DNA of 64,000 bases from assembly GCF_900100015.1 (NCBI RefSeq), contig NZ_FNDD01000026.1:21301-85300 (forward strand), given 5' to 3'. This DNA comes from Vibrio xiamenensis (lineage in GTDB: Bacteria > Pseudomonadota > Gammaproteobacteria > Enterobacterales > Vibrionaceae). A program made the translations under genes and the position numbers. Positions 1 to 7,384 of the stretch are shown here, piece by piece. Each line of letters opens with the position of its first letter. Position 1 is the stretch's first letter. The notes beneath the pieces were generated by a model that was not told the origin of the DNA, ran no database searches, and saw only the letters and a list, made by a program, of their open reading frames with translations.

Positions 1-1852
1 CGAGATCCTTACCTTTGCGTGTACGAACTGCAATTTCACCGGCTTCCATCTCTTGGTCACCACAAACCAGCATGTACGGTACGCGCTTTAAAGTATGTTC
101 GCGGATTTTAAAGCCAATCTTTTCATTTCTCAAGTCCGCTTTTGCTCTAATTCCACATTTTTGCAGTTTTTGAGCAACTTCCTGAGCATAATCAGACTGT
201 TTGTCTGTAATATTTGATACCACAACTTGCTCTGGTGACAACCAAGTTGGGAAAAATCCTGCGTATTCTTCGATCAAAATACCGATGAAACGCTCTAATG
301 AGCCTAAAATTGCACGGTGAATCATTACTGGGACAAGACGTTCATTGTTTTCACCAACGTAAGTCGCCCCTAAACGGCCCGGCAAGTTGAAGTCAAGTTG
401 TACAGTACCGCACTGCCAAGCACGGTCAAGGCAATCATACAGAGTAAACTCGATTTTCGGGCCATAGAATGCACCTTCGCCTTCTTGGATCTCGTAAGGA
501 ATATCCATCGACTCCAAAGACAGTTTTAGCGCTTCTTCAGACTGGTCCCAAATCTCGTCACTACCTACACGTTGCTCAGGGCGAGTGGATAGTTTCACCA
601 CGATATTATCAAAACCAAAGGTTTGGTAAGTATCGTAAACCATCTTAATACAGTTAGTGACTTCTTGTTGAATCTGACTTTCAGTACAGAAAATATGTGC
701 GTCATCTTGAGTAAAGCCACGCACACGCATGATGCCGTGAAGTGCGCCAGATGGCTCGTTACGATGACATGAACCGAACTCCGCCATGCGCAGTGGTAAA
801 TCACGATACGATTTCAGACCTTGGTTAAAGATCTGTACGTGGCCTGGACAGTTCATCGGCTTAATGGCGTATTCGCGGTTTTCTGACGACGTGGTAAACA
901 TCGCATCAGCGTATTTGTCCCAGTGACCAGAACGTTCCCACAATACGCGGTCCATCATTAGTGGACCTTTCACTTCTTGGTAACCGTACTCGGTCAACTT
1001 ATGACGAATGAACACTTCAAGATCGCGGAAAACTGACCAACCATTATGGTGCCAGAACACCATACCCGGCGCTTCTTGCTGCATGTGGAATAGGTCAAGT
1101 TGCTTACCAATCTTACGGTGGTCGCGCTTCGCCGCTTCTTCTAAACGAGTCAGATGCGCTTTAAGGGCTTTTTTATCGTGGAAAGCGGTACCGTAGATAC
1201 GTTGCAGCATTTTGTTGTCGCTGTTACCGCGCCAGTATGCACCTGCAACGTTTAACAACGTAAAGTGTTGACAAAAGCCCATATTTGGAACATGAGGACC
1301 ACGACACATGTCGATGTATTCTTCGTGATGATACAAACCTGGGCGATCATCACGCGCGACGTTTTCATCCAGAATTTCGACTTTGTAAGGTTCACCACGC
1401 GATTCAAAGGTATCGCGAGCTTCCTGCCAGCTGACTTTCTTTTTAACAACCTGATATTTGGTTTTCGCCAGCTCTTTCATGCGCTTTTCGATTTTTTCAA
1501 GATCTTCTTGAGCTAACGAGTGCTCAAGATCGATGTCGTAGTAAAAACCGTTATCAATCGTCGGACCGATGGCCATTTTCGCATCTGGGTACAACTGTTT
1601 TAGCGCGTGACCTAAAAGGTGAGCACATGAGTGACGAACAATTTCCAAACCATCCACTTCATCTTTGGTGGTGATGATTTCAAGGCTCGCATCGTTTTCG
1701 ATCAGATCGCAAGCATCGACGCGATTACCGTCAACGCGGCCAGCGATGGTTGCTTTAGCAAGGCCAGGACCGATAGATTGTGCGACTTCAAGAGTAGAAA
1801 CTGGGTTGTCAAATTGACGCTGACTGCCGTCAGGAAGAGTAATAATAGGCAT
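1..1852 (-). CDS. thrS: Threonine--tRNA ligase (ThrS), 3' end cut by window
   Basis: Charges tRNA-Thr with threonine in the cytoplasm. Translating the minus strand from the ATG at 1852 gives a start MPIITLPDGSQRQF (TGS-type N-terminal domain), then the editing domain and the class II catalytic core. The three zinc/threonine-site residues are visible in NCPGH (Cys), DDAHIF (His) and MIHRAILGS (His). About 617 codons are present; family members have roughly 640 residues, so only a short C-terminal piece of the anticodon-binding domain lies beyond position 1. The start has an AAAGGAC ribosome site at 1858-1864. The upstream leader carries an anticodon-like hairpin described separately, suggesting translational autoregulation. 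In related bacteria infC, rpmI and rplT follow, but that would be outside this window. Confidence 0.97.
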   Translation of the reverse strand, partial: MPIITLPDGSQRQFDNPVSTLEVAQSIGPGLAKATIAGRVDGNRVDACDLIENDASLEIITTKDEVDGLEIVRHSCAHLLGHALKQLYPDAKMAIGPTIDNGFYYDIDLEHSLAQEDLEKIEKRMKELAKTKYQVVKKKVSWQEARDTFESRGEPYKVEILDENVARDDRPGLYHHEEYIDMCRGPHVPNMGFCQHFTLLNVAGAYWRGNSDNKMLQRIYGTAFHDKKALKAHLTRLEEAAKRDHRKIGKQLDLFHMQQEAPGMVFWHHNGWSVFRDLEVFIRHKLTEYGYQEVKGPLMMDRVLWERSGHWDKYADAMFTTSSENREYAIKPMNCPGHVQIFNQGLKSYRDLPLRMAEFGSCHRNEPSGALHGIMRVRGFTQDDAHIFCTESQIQQEVTNCIKMVYDTYQTFGFDNIVVKLSTRPEQRVGSDEIWDQSEEALKLSLESMDIPYEIQEGEGAFYGPKIEFTLYDCLDRAWQCGTVQLDFNLPGRLGATYVGENNERLVPVMIHRAILGSLERFIGILIEEYAGFFPTWLSPEQVVVSNITDKQSDYAQEVAQKLQKCGIRAKADLRNEKIGFKIREHTLKRVPYMLVCGDQEMEAGEIAVRTRKGKDL

Positions 1853-1857
1853 GTTTT

Positions 1858-1968
1858 GTCCTTTACAGTGGTGTTGCACACCAAGCAACACATGTTCAGT
1901 GTATTTGTGCTCGTAAGCAGTAATTCGTTGTCAAAGTTGATGGGCAAATACGGATGCTTCAAACTTTG
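1858..1968 (-). promoter_or_regulatory. thrS leader: anticodon-arm-like operator hairpin plus second stem
   Basis: Read on the minus strand, a perfect 7-bp stem (arms GTGTTGC and GCAACAC, 1871-1877 and 1885-1891) closes a 7-nt loop UUGGUGU. As in a tRNA anticodon arm, the loop has U at the 33-like position and GGU at the 34-36-like positions; GGU is a natural tRNA-Thr anticodon. The hairpin ends 19 nt before the ATG and 7 nt before the Shine-Dalgarno AAAGGAC. A second stem further upstream pairs 1959-1968 with 1932-1940 with one bulge. E. coli ThrS represses its own translation by binding a leader with an anticodon-like arm and a second stem; the same layout is inferred here. Confidence 0.75.
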
Positions 1969-2077
1969 CAAGACGGGCATTGTATGCGGATGAAGGAAAA
2001 ATAACAACGAATTGAGTGCTTTTCTTTACTGAGAATGACTTCATTACTAGCCAAAATGGTTATCCCGCCTCAAAGGA

Positions 2078-2581
2078 CTAAAACGGCAATTCGATCTGCA
2101 TCATCACATCGCCATCGTAGATTTCGTGCCAACGATAATCGATGCGCATGCGCGGCTCGCCAGGCTTTTTGTCTCCAAACCCTAAACTAAACTGCAGCCC
2201 ATGGTTACGAATCCAATCTTCGGCATGGTCAAAAGCGAAGTTACTTTCTAGATCAGACGGCGTCCAAACTCCAATACCAAAATAACTGGAGGCTAACGTC
2301 TGGGTCAAAACGGGATTGCTCTCGCTATTTAAAATCCAATCGGACCAATAACCATCAGAGCTTTTTGCGTCGCCATCTTCTAATAAGCCATTGAGCTCTT
2401 TCTGTTTATTTGGATTGTAATCAAGCCCATCGACGAGAGAAAAGCACAGGCCTTGTGTGGAATGAAACAAGACTGAATCAGCTTGCCCAGGCGCTACGTC
2501 AGTTTTTTCAGGTTGATAAAGTTCACAAGCAAACGCTTGAATGCTAAAAAGGCAAAAACCGACGACACAATACCTTTTCAT
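2078..2581 (-). CDS. Secreted protein of unknown function
   Basis: A 167-residue protein with a clear N-terminal signal peptide (MKRYCVVGFCLFSIQAFA followed by Cys-Glu). The cysteine after the Ala-Phe-Ala stretch is not in a good lipobox, so a soluble periplasmic or secreted protein is likelier than a lipoprotein. The mature part is acidic, with Trp-rich segments (YWSDWILN, VWTPSDLES, DYRWHEIYDG), and ends in the amphipathic MMQIELPF. I recognise no family. It sits 19 bp downstream of the NadD-like gene on the same strand and may be cotranscribed with it. Confidence 0.7.
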   Translation of the reverse strand: MKRYCVVGFCLFSIQAFACELYQPEKTDVAPGQADSVLFHSTQGLCFSLVDGLDYNPNKQKELNGLLEDGDAKSSDGYWSDWILNSESNPVLTQTLASSYFGIGVWTPSDLESNFAFDHAEDWIRNHGLQFSLGFGDKKPGEPRMRIDYRWHEIYDGDVMMQIELPF

Positions 2582-2600
2582 TTCCTTTACACCTTACTTA

Positions 2601-3116
2601 TTAGTGATACCAATCCGTTTGTCTGAGCAATGCGGCGACACTGGGTGTGGTTAGGTCATCAACACTCGCTCCCGTTTCGATACGATTGCGAATTTCGGTA
2701 CTTCTGACCGGCACCTTTTCTGGACACGCCATCACATAATAGCGACTTAATATCTCATTACATTTAGCGAATTTATGAAATTTGAGCAAATTATCTGGTC
2801 CGATGACAAATGTTATGTCAGATTTTGGCCAAATTTGTCGTATGCGTTCCAAAACTGAATAGGTCGTCACGCTCTCACCTGGCACGTGCAATTCGGTTTC
2901 AACATTACTTCTTTCGATGTTATGCAGATCCAAGTCCGAAATAAAGGCATCAAGTAATTGGCAACGTTTATTGTAATCGAGCATCTCTTTACCCCAAGCA
3001 TGAGAGATACTCGGAACGAGGAGCACTTTATCAAAGTGACTGAGCGATTCGATGACGCTTTTGTGTCCTAGGCTAGGCGGATTAAACGCACTACCAAAAA
3101 CCGCAATTTTGAGCAT
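2601..3116 (-). CDS. Nicotinate/nicotinamide mononucleotide adenylyltransferase-like (NadD family)
   Basis: A 171-residue nucleotidyltransferase of the NadD/NMNAT fold, expected to transfer AMP from ATP to nicotinate mononucleotide in NAD synthesis. It begins MLKIAVFGSAFNPPSLGH, has the internal VPGESVTTYSVLERIR and VIGPDNLLKFH segments typical of the family, and the C-terminal RSTEIRNRI substrate motif. The usual HxGH nucleotide-binding motif reads SLGH (residues 15-18), with the first His replaced by Ser. I chose the ATG at 3116 rather than an upstream in-frame start because homology begins there and the extension would run across the nadE start region. It is divergent from nadE (start 3226), so both NAD genes share a 109-bp promoter region. 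Function is likely but this may be a second, variant NadD. Confidence 0.85.
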   Translation of the reverse strand: MLKIAVFGSAFNPPSLGHKSVIESLSHFDKVLLVPSISHAWGKEMLDYNKRCQLLDAFISDLDLHNIERSNVETELHVPGESVTTYSVLERIRQIWPKSDITFVIGPDNLLKFHKFAKCNEILSRYYVMACPEKVPVRSTEIRNRIETGASVDDLTTPSVAALLRQTDWYH

Positions 3117-3225
3117 CAGGGTACCTTTTATCGTTGAAAACAGTGTTCTCAGTTTTCTAATTCTCTTATTCCGGTATGATACTACTAATAGACCCATGAA
3201 TAACACTGCTGCAGGAAAGATACTA

Positions 3226-4056
3226 ATGGAACAGTTAATCCGAGATGAGATGCGCGTATTGCCGTCAATTGATCCACATTTTGAAATTACCCGCCGCGTC
3301 GATTTTATTAAACGCAAATTGTTAGAATCCGGTTGTAAAACACTGGTATTGGGCATTAGTGGCGGTATCGACTCGACCACCTGTGGACGTCTCGCTCAGT
3401 TAGCCGTTGAGCAACTCAACGAAACCGCATCTGAAAAAAGTTATCAATTTATCGCGGTACGTTTGCCTTACGGCGAACAAAAAGATGAAGAGGAAGCGCA
3501 AATCGCGCTGCAATTCATTCAGCCAAGCCATTCTGTCGCAGTGAATGTCAAAGCAGGCGTCGACGGCATCCATGCTTCTACTCATGACGCACTGGCCGAT
3601 ACAGGCCTTTTGCCACAAGATGAGTCTAAAGTCGACTTCGTAAAAGGTAACGTCAAAGCACGTGCGCGCATGGTGGCTCAATATGAGATTGCGGGTTACA
3701 CCGGAGGATTGGTGCTAGGGACTGACCATTCGGCAGAAAACATCACTGGCTTTTACACTAAATACGGTGACGGCGCCTGTGACCTTGCCCCGTTGTTTGG
3801 CTTGAGTAAACGCCAAGTGCGCGAAGTCGCAGCCACCTTAGGCGCGCCTGAGCTGCTTGTAACCAAAACACCAACCGCCGATTTAGAAGAGCTCTCGCCA
3901 CAGAAAGCGGATGAAGAGGCACTAAGCCTAACTTATGATCAGATAGATGACTTCCTAGAGGGGAAACCGGTTGCTGACTACGTCGCCGATAAACTCATCA
4001 GCATCTACAAAGCGACGCAGCATAAGCGCCAACCGATTCCAACCATCTACGACTAA
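3226..4056 (+). CDS. nadE: NH3-dependent NAD+ synthetase (NadE)
   Basis: Catalyses the last step of NAD synthesis, ATP-dependent amidation of deamido-NAD, in the cytoplasm. The 276-residue product has the PP-loop ATP pyrophosphatase motif SGGIDS at residues 45-50, and later GTDHSAENITGFYTKYGDGACD, which is the family's deamido-NAD binding region. Its length matches the short ammonia-dependent form (about 275 residues), without a glutaminase domain. The start MEQLIRDEM is preceded by AGGAAAG; an in-frame open stretch upstream overlaps the divergent gene and is not used. A hairpin terminator lies at 4209-4233. Confidence 0.97.
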   Translation: MEQLIRDEMRVLPSIDPHFEITRRVDFIKRKLLESGCKTLVLGISGGIDSTTCGRLAQLAVEQLNETASEKSYQFIAVRLPYGEQKDEEEAQIALQFIQPSHSVAVNVKAGVDGIHASTHDALADTGLLPQDESKVDFVKGNVKARARMVAQYEIAGYTGGLVLGTDHSAENITGFYTKYGDGACDLAPLFGLSKRQVREVAATLGAPELLVTKTPTADLEELSPQKADEEALSLTYDQIDDFLEGKPVADYVADKLISIYKATQHKRQPIPTIYD

Positions 4057-4164
4057 CGTCAACGTTTCTAAGCCTCTTGGGTCCCGTATCGACGGGCCCT
4101 AACCATTTCAGAAACGAGCACACAAATGTGACGGTAATGGCCATGATGCGCAAAATCACATTGG

Positions 4165-4215
4165 GCTAAAAATGAAGTGGTGCTAAAAATGACGTGCCGT
4201 TAAAAATGAAAAGGG
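4165..4215. repeat. Three 17-bp degenerate tandem repeats
   Basis: Three consecutive 17-bp units begin at 4165, 4182 and 4199 with the core (G)CTAAAAATGA or GTTAAAAATGA. They lie between the nadE stop and the convergent regulator gene, and the last unit runs into the terminator hairpin. Confidence 0.7.
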
Positions 4216-4233
4216 AGCCGAAGCTCCCTTTTT
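4209..4233. terminator. Bidirectional intrinsic terminator
   Basis: Stem AAGGGAGC / GCTCCCTT with a CGAA tetraloop, flanked by A and T runs on the two sides. It serves nadE from the left and the convergent regulator from the right. Confidence 0.9.
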
Positions 4234-4243
4234 CTCATTTACA

Positions 4244-4912
4244 TCAAACTCGTTCTTCTAATGCAATGTTATTGTTCGCCCAAAGCAGTGCTTGTAAGCG
4301 GTTTTTCGCATTTATTTTCTTAAAGATATTATGTAAATGCGTTTTTACTGTATTCTCGCTTACAAACAGCTCATCAGCAATTTGTAAGTTCGACGCCCCA
4401 TGACCTAGCAAGCGAATAATCTCTTTTTCACGCTTAGTTAAATTCGCATAAACTTGAGATGTGGTCACCGTATTTGCACAACGGAAATGCTCGATGTAAT
4501 CCTGAGCAACCTTGCGCGATAACCACATTTCGTCTTGCATGATCTTCTGCATTCCTTTCAAAAGGAGTGACAAGTCATCGTCAACATAGAAAACACCCAC
4601 TAAATTGCGCCATTTAAACAAATGTGATGATGCAACGTCTTTAGGACAGTTGATCACGATCTCACGAATGTTATTACTTAGCGACGACTTAGCTTGGTTG
4701 TACATTTCGAACTTTTCATCATCCAGATAATGGTAATCAATCAGTACAAAGTCACCCAGATCCGGCTGAGAAGCGTTTTCTTGAGCCAACTCAGACACTG
4801 ACACGATGTTTACATCTAACTGAATACCTTTTTCTAACGAATCCTTGAATAGTTTCGACTGCATGCTGACATCTGATAACAAGGTTAATTGATGAGTCGT
4901 GTTAGTTGTCAT
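4244..4912 (-). CDS. VpsT/CsgD-type LuxR-family response regulator with c-di-GMP motif
   Basis: A 222-residue transcription regulator with an N-terminal receiver-like domain (about 8-125) and a C-terminal LuxR helix-turn-helix (about 155-215: LTKREKEIIRLL and NTVKTHLHNIFKKI). Residues 130-133 read WLSR, matching the W[FLM][TS]R c-di-GMP-binding motif of VpsT in the linker just before the DNA-binding domain; CsgD has a diverged version. In known members, c-di-GMP-driven dimerisation switches on matrix polysaccharide genes. The receiver keeps an Asp in LIDYHYLDD but the surrounding acidic pocket looks incomplete, so phosphorylation is doubtful. Upstream is a good site, GGAGAGGTTC. It is not adjacent to a matrix operon; the bcs operon 53 kb away in this window is a possible target (inference). 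Confidence 0.88.
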   Translation of the reverse strand: MTTNTTHQLTLLSDVSMQSKLFKDSLEKGIQLDVNIVSVSELAQENASQPDLGDFVLIDYHYLDDEKFEMYNQAKSSLSNNIREIVINCPKDVASSHLFKWRNLVGVFYVDDDLSLLLKGMQKIMQDEMWLSRKVAQDYIEHFRCANTVTTSQVYANLTKREKEIIRLLGHGASNLQIADELFVSENTVKTHLHNIFKKINAKNRLQALLWANNNIALEERV

Positions 4913-5029
4913 TTTGAACCTCTCCAGCTCGACTTCGATGTGTAAAGTTAAAACTATCGTTTAGGCATAATTAGTCAACACAGTCGTAACCGCACTAAAC
5001 GACTTCATTGCCTTAATTAAACTTTACAA

Positions 5030-6121
5030 TCAATCATTTATTAAATATATCTTATCTTTGAGATTTGGGCATATTGGTACTTTTCGGCGCAAATTTCGTG
5101 ACAACAAAGACAATTGAAGCAGCAAGTCACGACCCCAAGCACCGCTGCGAAGTATTAAAATGCAAACAAATAGTGTGATCTGCTTCCAATCTAAGACTCC
5201 ACCACCAGAAGATTTACTCGTTACTTCTGATTGAGTCGTTGCACCGTTTTGAATCAATACGCGTTGACCATCTTGGGTCGCGACGTAATATTTGGGCTCA
5301 ACTTGACCATTAATCACGCGGCTGATCCAGCCTTGATAATCGTAGAGTTCAGTGAATACCGACGTTACGGTTGCATCTTCCTTACCACATACAGAAGTGC
5401 CAAAACTCGTTAGCCCTATTTGATGGTAATTTGCACCGTCAAACCAATACACCGGTCCGCCAGAATCGCCGCTGCAGGTCGCATTTTGATATCCATCGGT
5501 TACCTCGCCTGAGAAACACAATTGCGAGCGGCTGATTGCATCACCAAAGTAGGCTTGGCAATTGGCATAACTGACTAGATTAAGCGTGGTCTCAAGCAAC
5601 TGGGTTCCACCTTGTTGGTTACCTGCGATATAACCATGCCCGACCGCAATAAAGCTGCCGTATGAGGGATAAGTATTGTTGTAAGTGGTATTGATAAAGC
5701 TTGAATAATCATCAACGTTCATCGCACTGGCAGTTTTGATGATCGCAATGTCATTAGGCCACAGCGCAGCTTCGGTATCGATATAGTCGCTTCGATAATA
5801 AAACGCCTGCGCCCTAACTTGCTCACTGGTTAAGAAGTCGCTCTCATCCTCAAGCTGCGGCGCAATCACGGTATAGAGCATGGTGTTTTGATCTTCATAA
5901 ACGCAGTGCGCCGCGGTAAGTACATAGTTCGCGTTAATAATGGTCGCACCGCAAAAACTATTGGGGCTATACACAGAATCGGTACGATAGAATAAACTTG
6001 CGAATGATGGGTAGTTAGCAATACTGGCGTCGGAGCCGTTTACAATAAAAGGCTGAATCTCAACGCTAAAACTTGAGAATGAGTATAAGCAACTGGCGGC
6101 TAACAGACCATAACGCCTCAT
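5030..6121 (-). CDS. Secreted trypsin-like serine protease with aberrant C-terminus
   Basis: A 363-residue S1-family endopeptidase with a signal peptide (about 1-20) and start of mature domain FIVNGSDA. The catalytic triad is visible: His72 in LTAAHC, Asp124 in NDIAI and Ser220 in GDSGGP. Related Vibrio Ves proteases are secreted by the type II system and carry a GlyGly-CTERM tail (Gly-rich stretch, short hydrophobic helix, basic end). Here the tail starts SSGGGVLDWKQITLFVCILILR but then continues for about 38 more residues (RSGAWGRDLLL... to LIND) instead of ending in basic residues, so sorting may be altered or the 3' end frameshifted. It is 87 bp downstream of a close paralogue, suggesting tandem duplication. 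Confidence 0.93.
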   Translation of the reverse strand: MRRYGLLAASCLYSFSSFSVEIQPFIVNGSDASIANYPSFASLFYRTDSVYSPNSFCGATIINANYVLTAAHCVYEDQNTMLYTVIAPQLEDESDFLTSEQVRAQAFYYRSDYIDTEAALWPNDIAIIKTASAMNVDDYSSFINTTYNNTYPSYGSFIAVGHGYIAGNQQGGTQLLETTLNLVSYANCQAYFGDAISRSQLCFSGEVTDGYQNATCSGDSGGPVYWFDGANYHQIGLTSFGTSVCGKEDATVTSVFTELYDYQGWISRVINGQVEPKYYVATQDGQRVLIQNGATTQSEVTSKSSGGGVLDWKQITLFVCILILRSGAWGRDLLLQLSLLSRNLRRKVPICPNLKDKIYLIND

Positions 6122-6208
6122 AATGCCCTCTAAAACAAAACGGGTAACCTCACCAAAGTGTAGGTCACCCGTTTAAATGATGCGCTGTAAAAGCCAAACA
6201 TCGGAGCT

Positions 6209-7249
6209 CTAGCGTTGACGCCTTCTCAGCATCGCAAGTGGCATTAAGATCAGTAGCCATAAACTGCCAAAGCTGCCGCCGCTAGAGGAAAGGCTAGCAA
6301 TTGTGGATTCATCTGTGGACGAGTCGCTACCGCTGCCTGCCACACTCGATTCACTGAAGTAAGACTCACGCTCATCTTCTGTCGACGTTAATGTCGGTTC
6401 GATTTGACCATCTAATACTTCATCAATCCAATCAGCGTAATCGGTTAACTCAGTAAAAACTGACGTCACTGTCGATGATGCGTTACCACAGATCGAAGGA
6501 CCAAAGCTGGTAACTCCAACTTGGGTCAAAGTGTCTGTATCAGTATTTTGCCAATAGACAGGTCCACCAGAATCACCATTGCACACCGCGTTTTTTAAGC
6601 CACTTGCTTCGCTGTAGTCGCCTGTAAAACAGATTTGCTTACTCGTTAGTGCCTCTCCATCCGAGAATGCTTTCTGACACGTAGCATTAGCGACATAAGT
6701 TAAAGACGCTGCCTGTAAAGAGTCTGCATTGTCAACACCCGTAGCTGTATTACCATGCCCAACCGCTAAGAATGACTCTTCCGTTGAACGATAGTCCTCA
6801 CTATCTGCTCGAGTGATCGCTGAGCCGCTACTCATCGCCTCTTCAAGCGTGACAATTGCAATATCATTTGGATAGAGTTGACTTGCATCACTTGCATAGT
6901 CGTCAGGATAGTAAATTTCACTGATTCGAATGCGTTGTACATCATATGGGTAGTCAGACTCATTCTGTAAATATGGGACAGCCACAGTAAACAAGCGAGC
7001 TTCTTCGTCATCATAAAAACAGTGGGCTGCAGTTAACACATGGGTTGAATCAAGGTAAGTACCACCACAGAAGCTACCCGTATAATAGTAACCATCGTAT
7101 TCAATCGTATCCAAAAAAAACGCTACGGTGGATGGATAGTCTGCAACATCGACATCTTCACCATTAACGATATATGTAGAAATATCAGATGCAGCAAAAC
7201 ATGACGTCGCAGAAAGTAGCGTAAATGCCAGCAAAGTAGTTCGTTTCAT
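6209..7249 (-). CDS. Secreted trypsin-like serine protease with GlyGly-CTERM tail (VesB-like)
   Basis: A 346-residue S1 protease: signal peptide (1-19, ending CFAA), mature start YIVNGEDV, triad His76 (LTAAHC), Asp129 (NDIAI) and Ser227 (GDSGGP). The C-terminus is a canonical GlyGly-CTERM: Ser/Asp linker, SSSGGSFG, hydrophobic LWLLILMPLAML, then RRRQR. Such tails are cleaved by rhombosortase and mark type II secretion substrates in Vibrio (family knowledge). I used the ATG at 7249 because the signal peptide begins MKRTTLL; an in-frame ATG four codons upstream is possible. It shares its layout with the neighbouring protease at 5030-6121, and both are on the minus strand with no terminator seen between them. 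Confidence 0.94.
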   Translation of the reverse strand: MKRTTLLAFTLLSATSCFAASDISTYIVNGEDVDVADYPSTVAFFLDTIEYDGYYYTGSFCGGTYLDSTHVLTAAHCFYDDEEARLFTVAVPYLQNESDYPYDVQRIRISEIYYPDDYASDASQLYPNDIAIVTLEEAMSSGSAITRADSEDYRSTEESFLAVGHGNTATGVDNADSLQAASLTYVANATCQKAFSDGEALTSKQICFTGDYSEASGLKNAVCNGDSGGPVYWQNTDTDTLTQVGVTSFGPSICGNASSTVTSVFTELTDYADWIDEVLDGQIEPTLTSTEDERESYFSESSVAGSGSDSSTDESTIASLSSSGGSFGSLWLLILMPLAMLRRRQR

Positions 7250-7300
7250 TGCAAACACCAACTAAAAAATTATCGGCTCATTATAACTATCACCACACAC

Positions 7301-7326
7301 AAAAAAGCTCCCTATATAGGAGCTTT
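7301..7326 (-). terminator. Intrinsic terminator after gcvT
   Basis: Stem AAGCTCC / GGAGCTT around a short AT-rich loop. On the minus strand it is followed by TTTTTT, placing it just downstream of the gcvT stop at 7385. Confidence 0.85.
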
Positions 7327-7384
7327 ACTTAAATTTACGTAATGTTAGCAATAAGGTCACATTTTCTAAATTGACATTTTTGGC

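Noticed and set aside
1702..2007. 101-codon minus-strand ORF across the thrS start
   Set aside because: It overlaps thrS out of frame; the thrS frame and its leader hairpin explain the region.
3052..3225. N-terminal extension of NadE
   Set aside because: The extension crosses the divergent NadD-like gene and promoter; family homology starts at the ATG at 3226, which has a ribosome site.
5231..5413. Plus-strand 60-codon ORF in the protease gene
   Set aside because: Antisense shadow without a ribosome site or homology.
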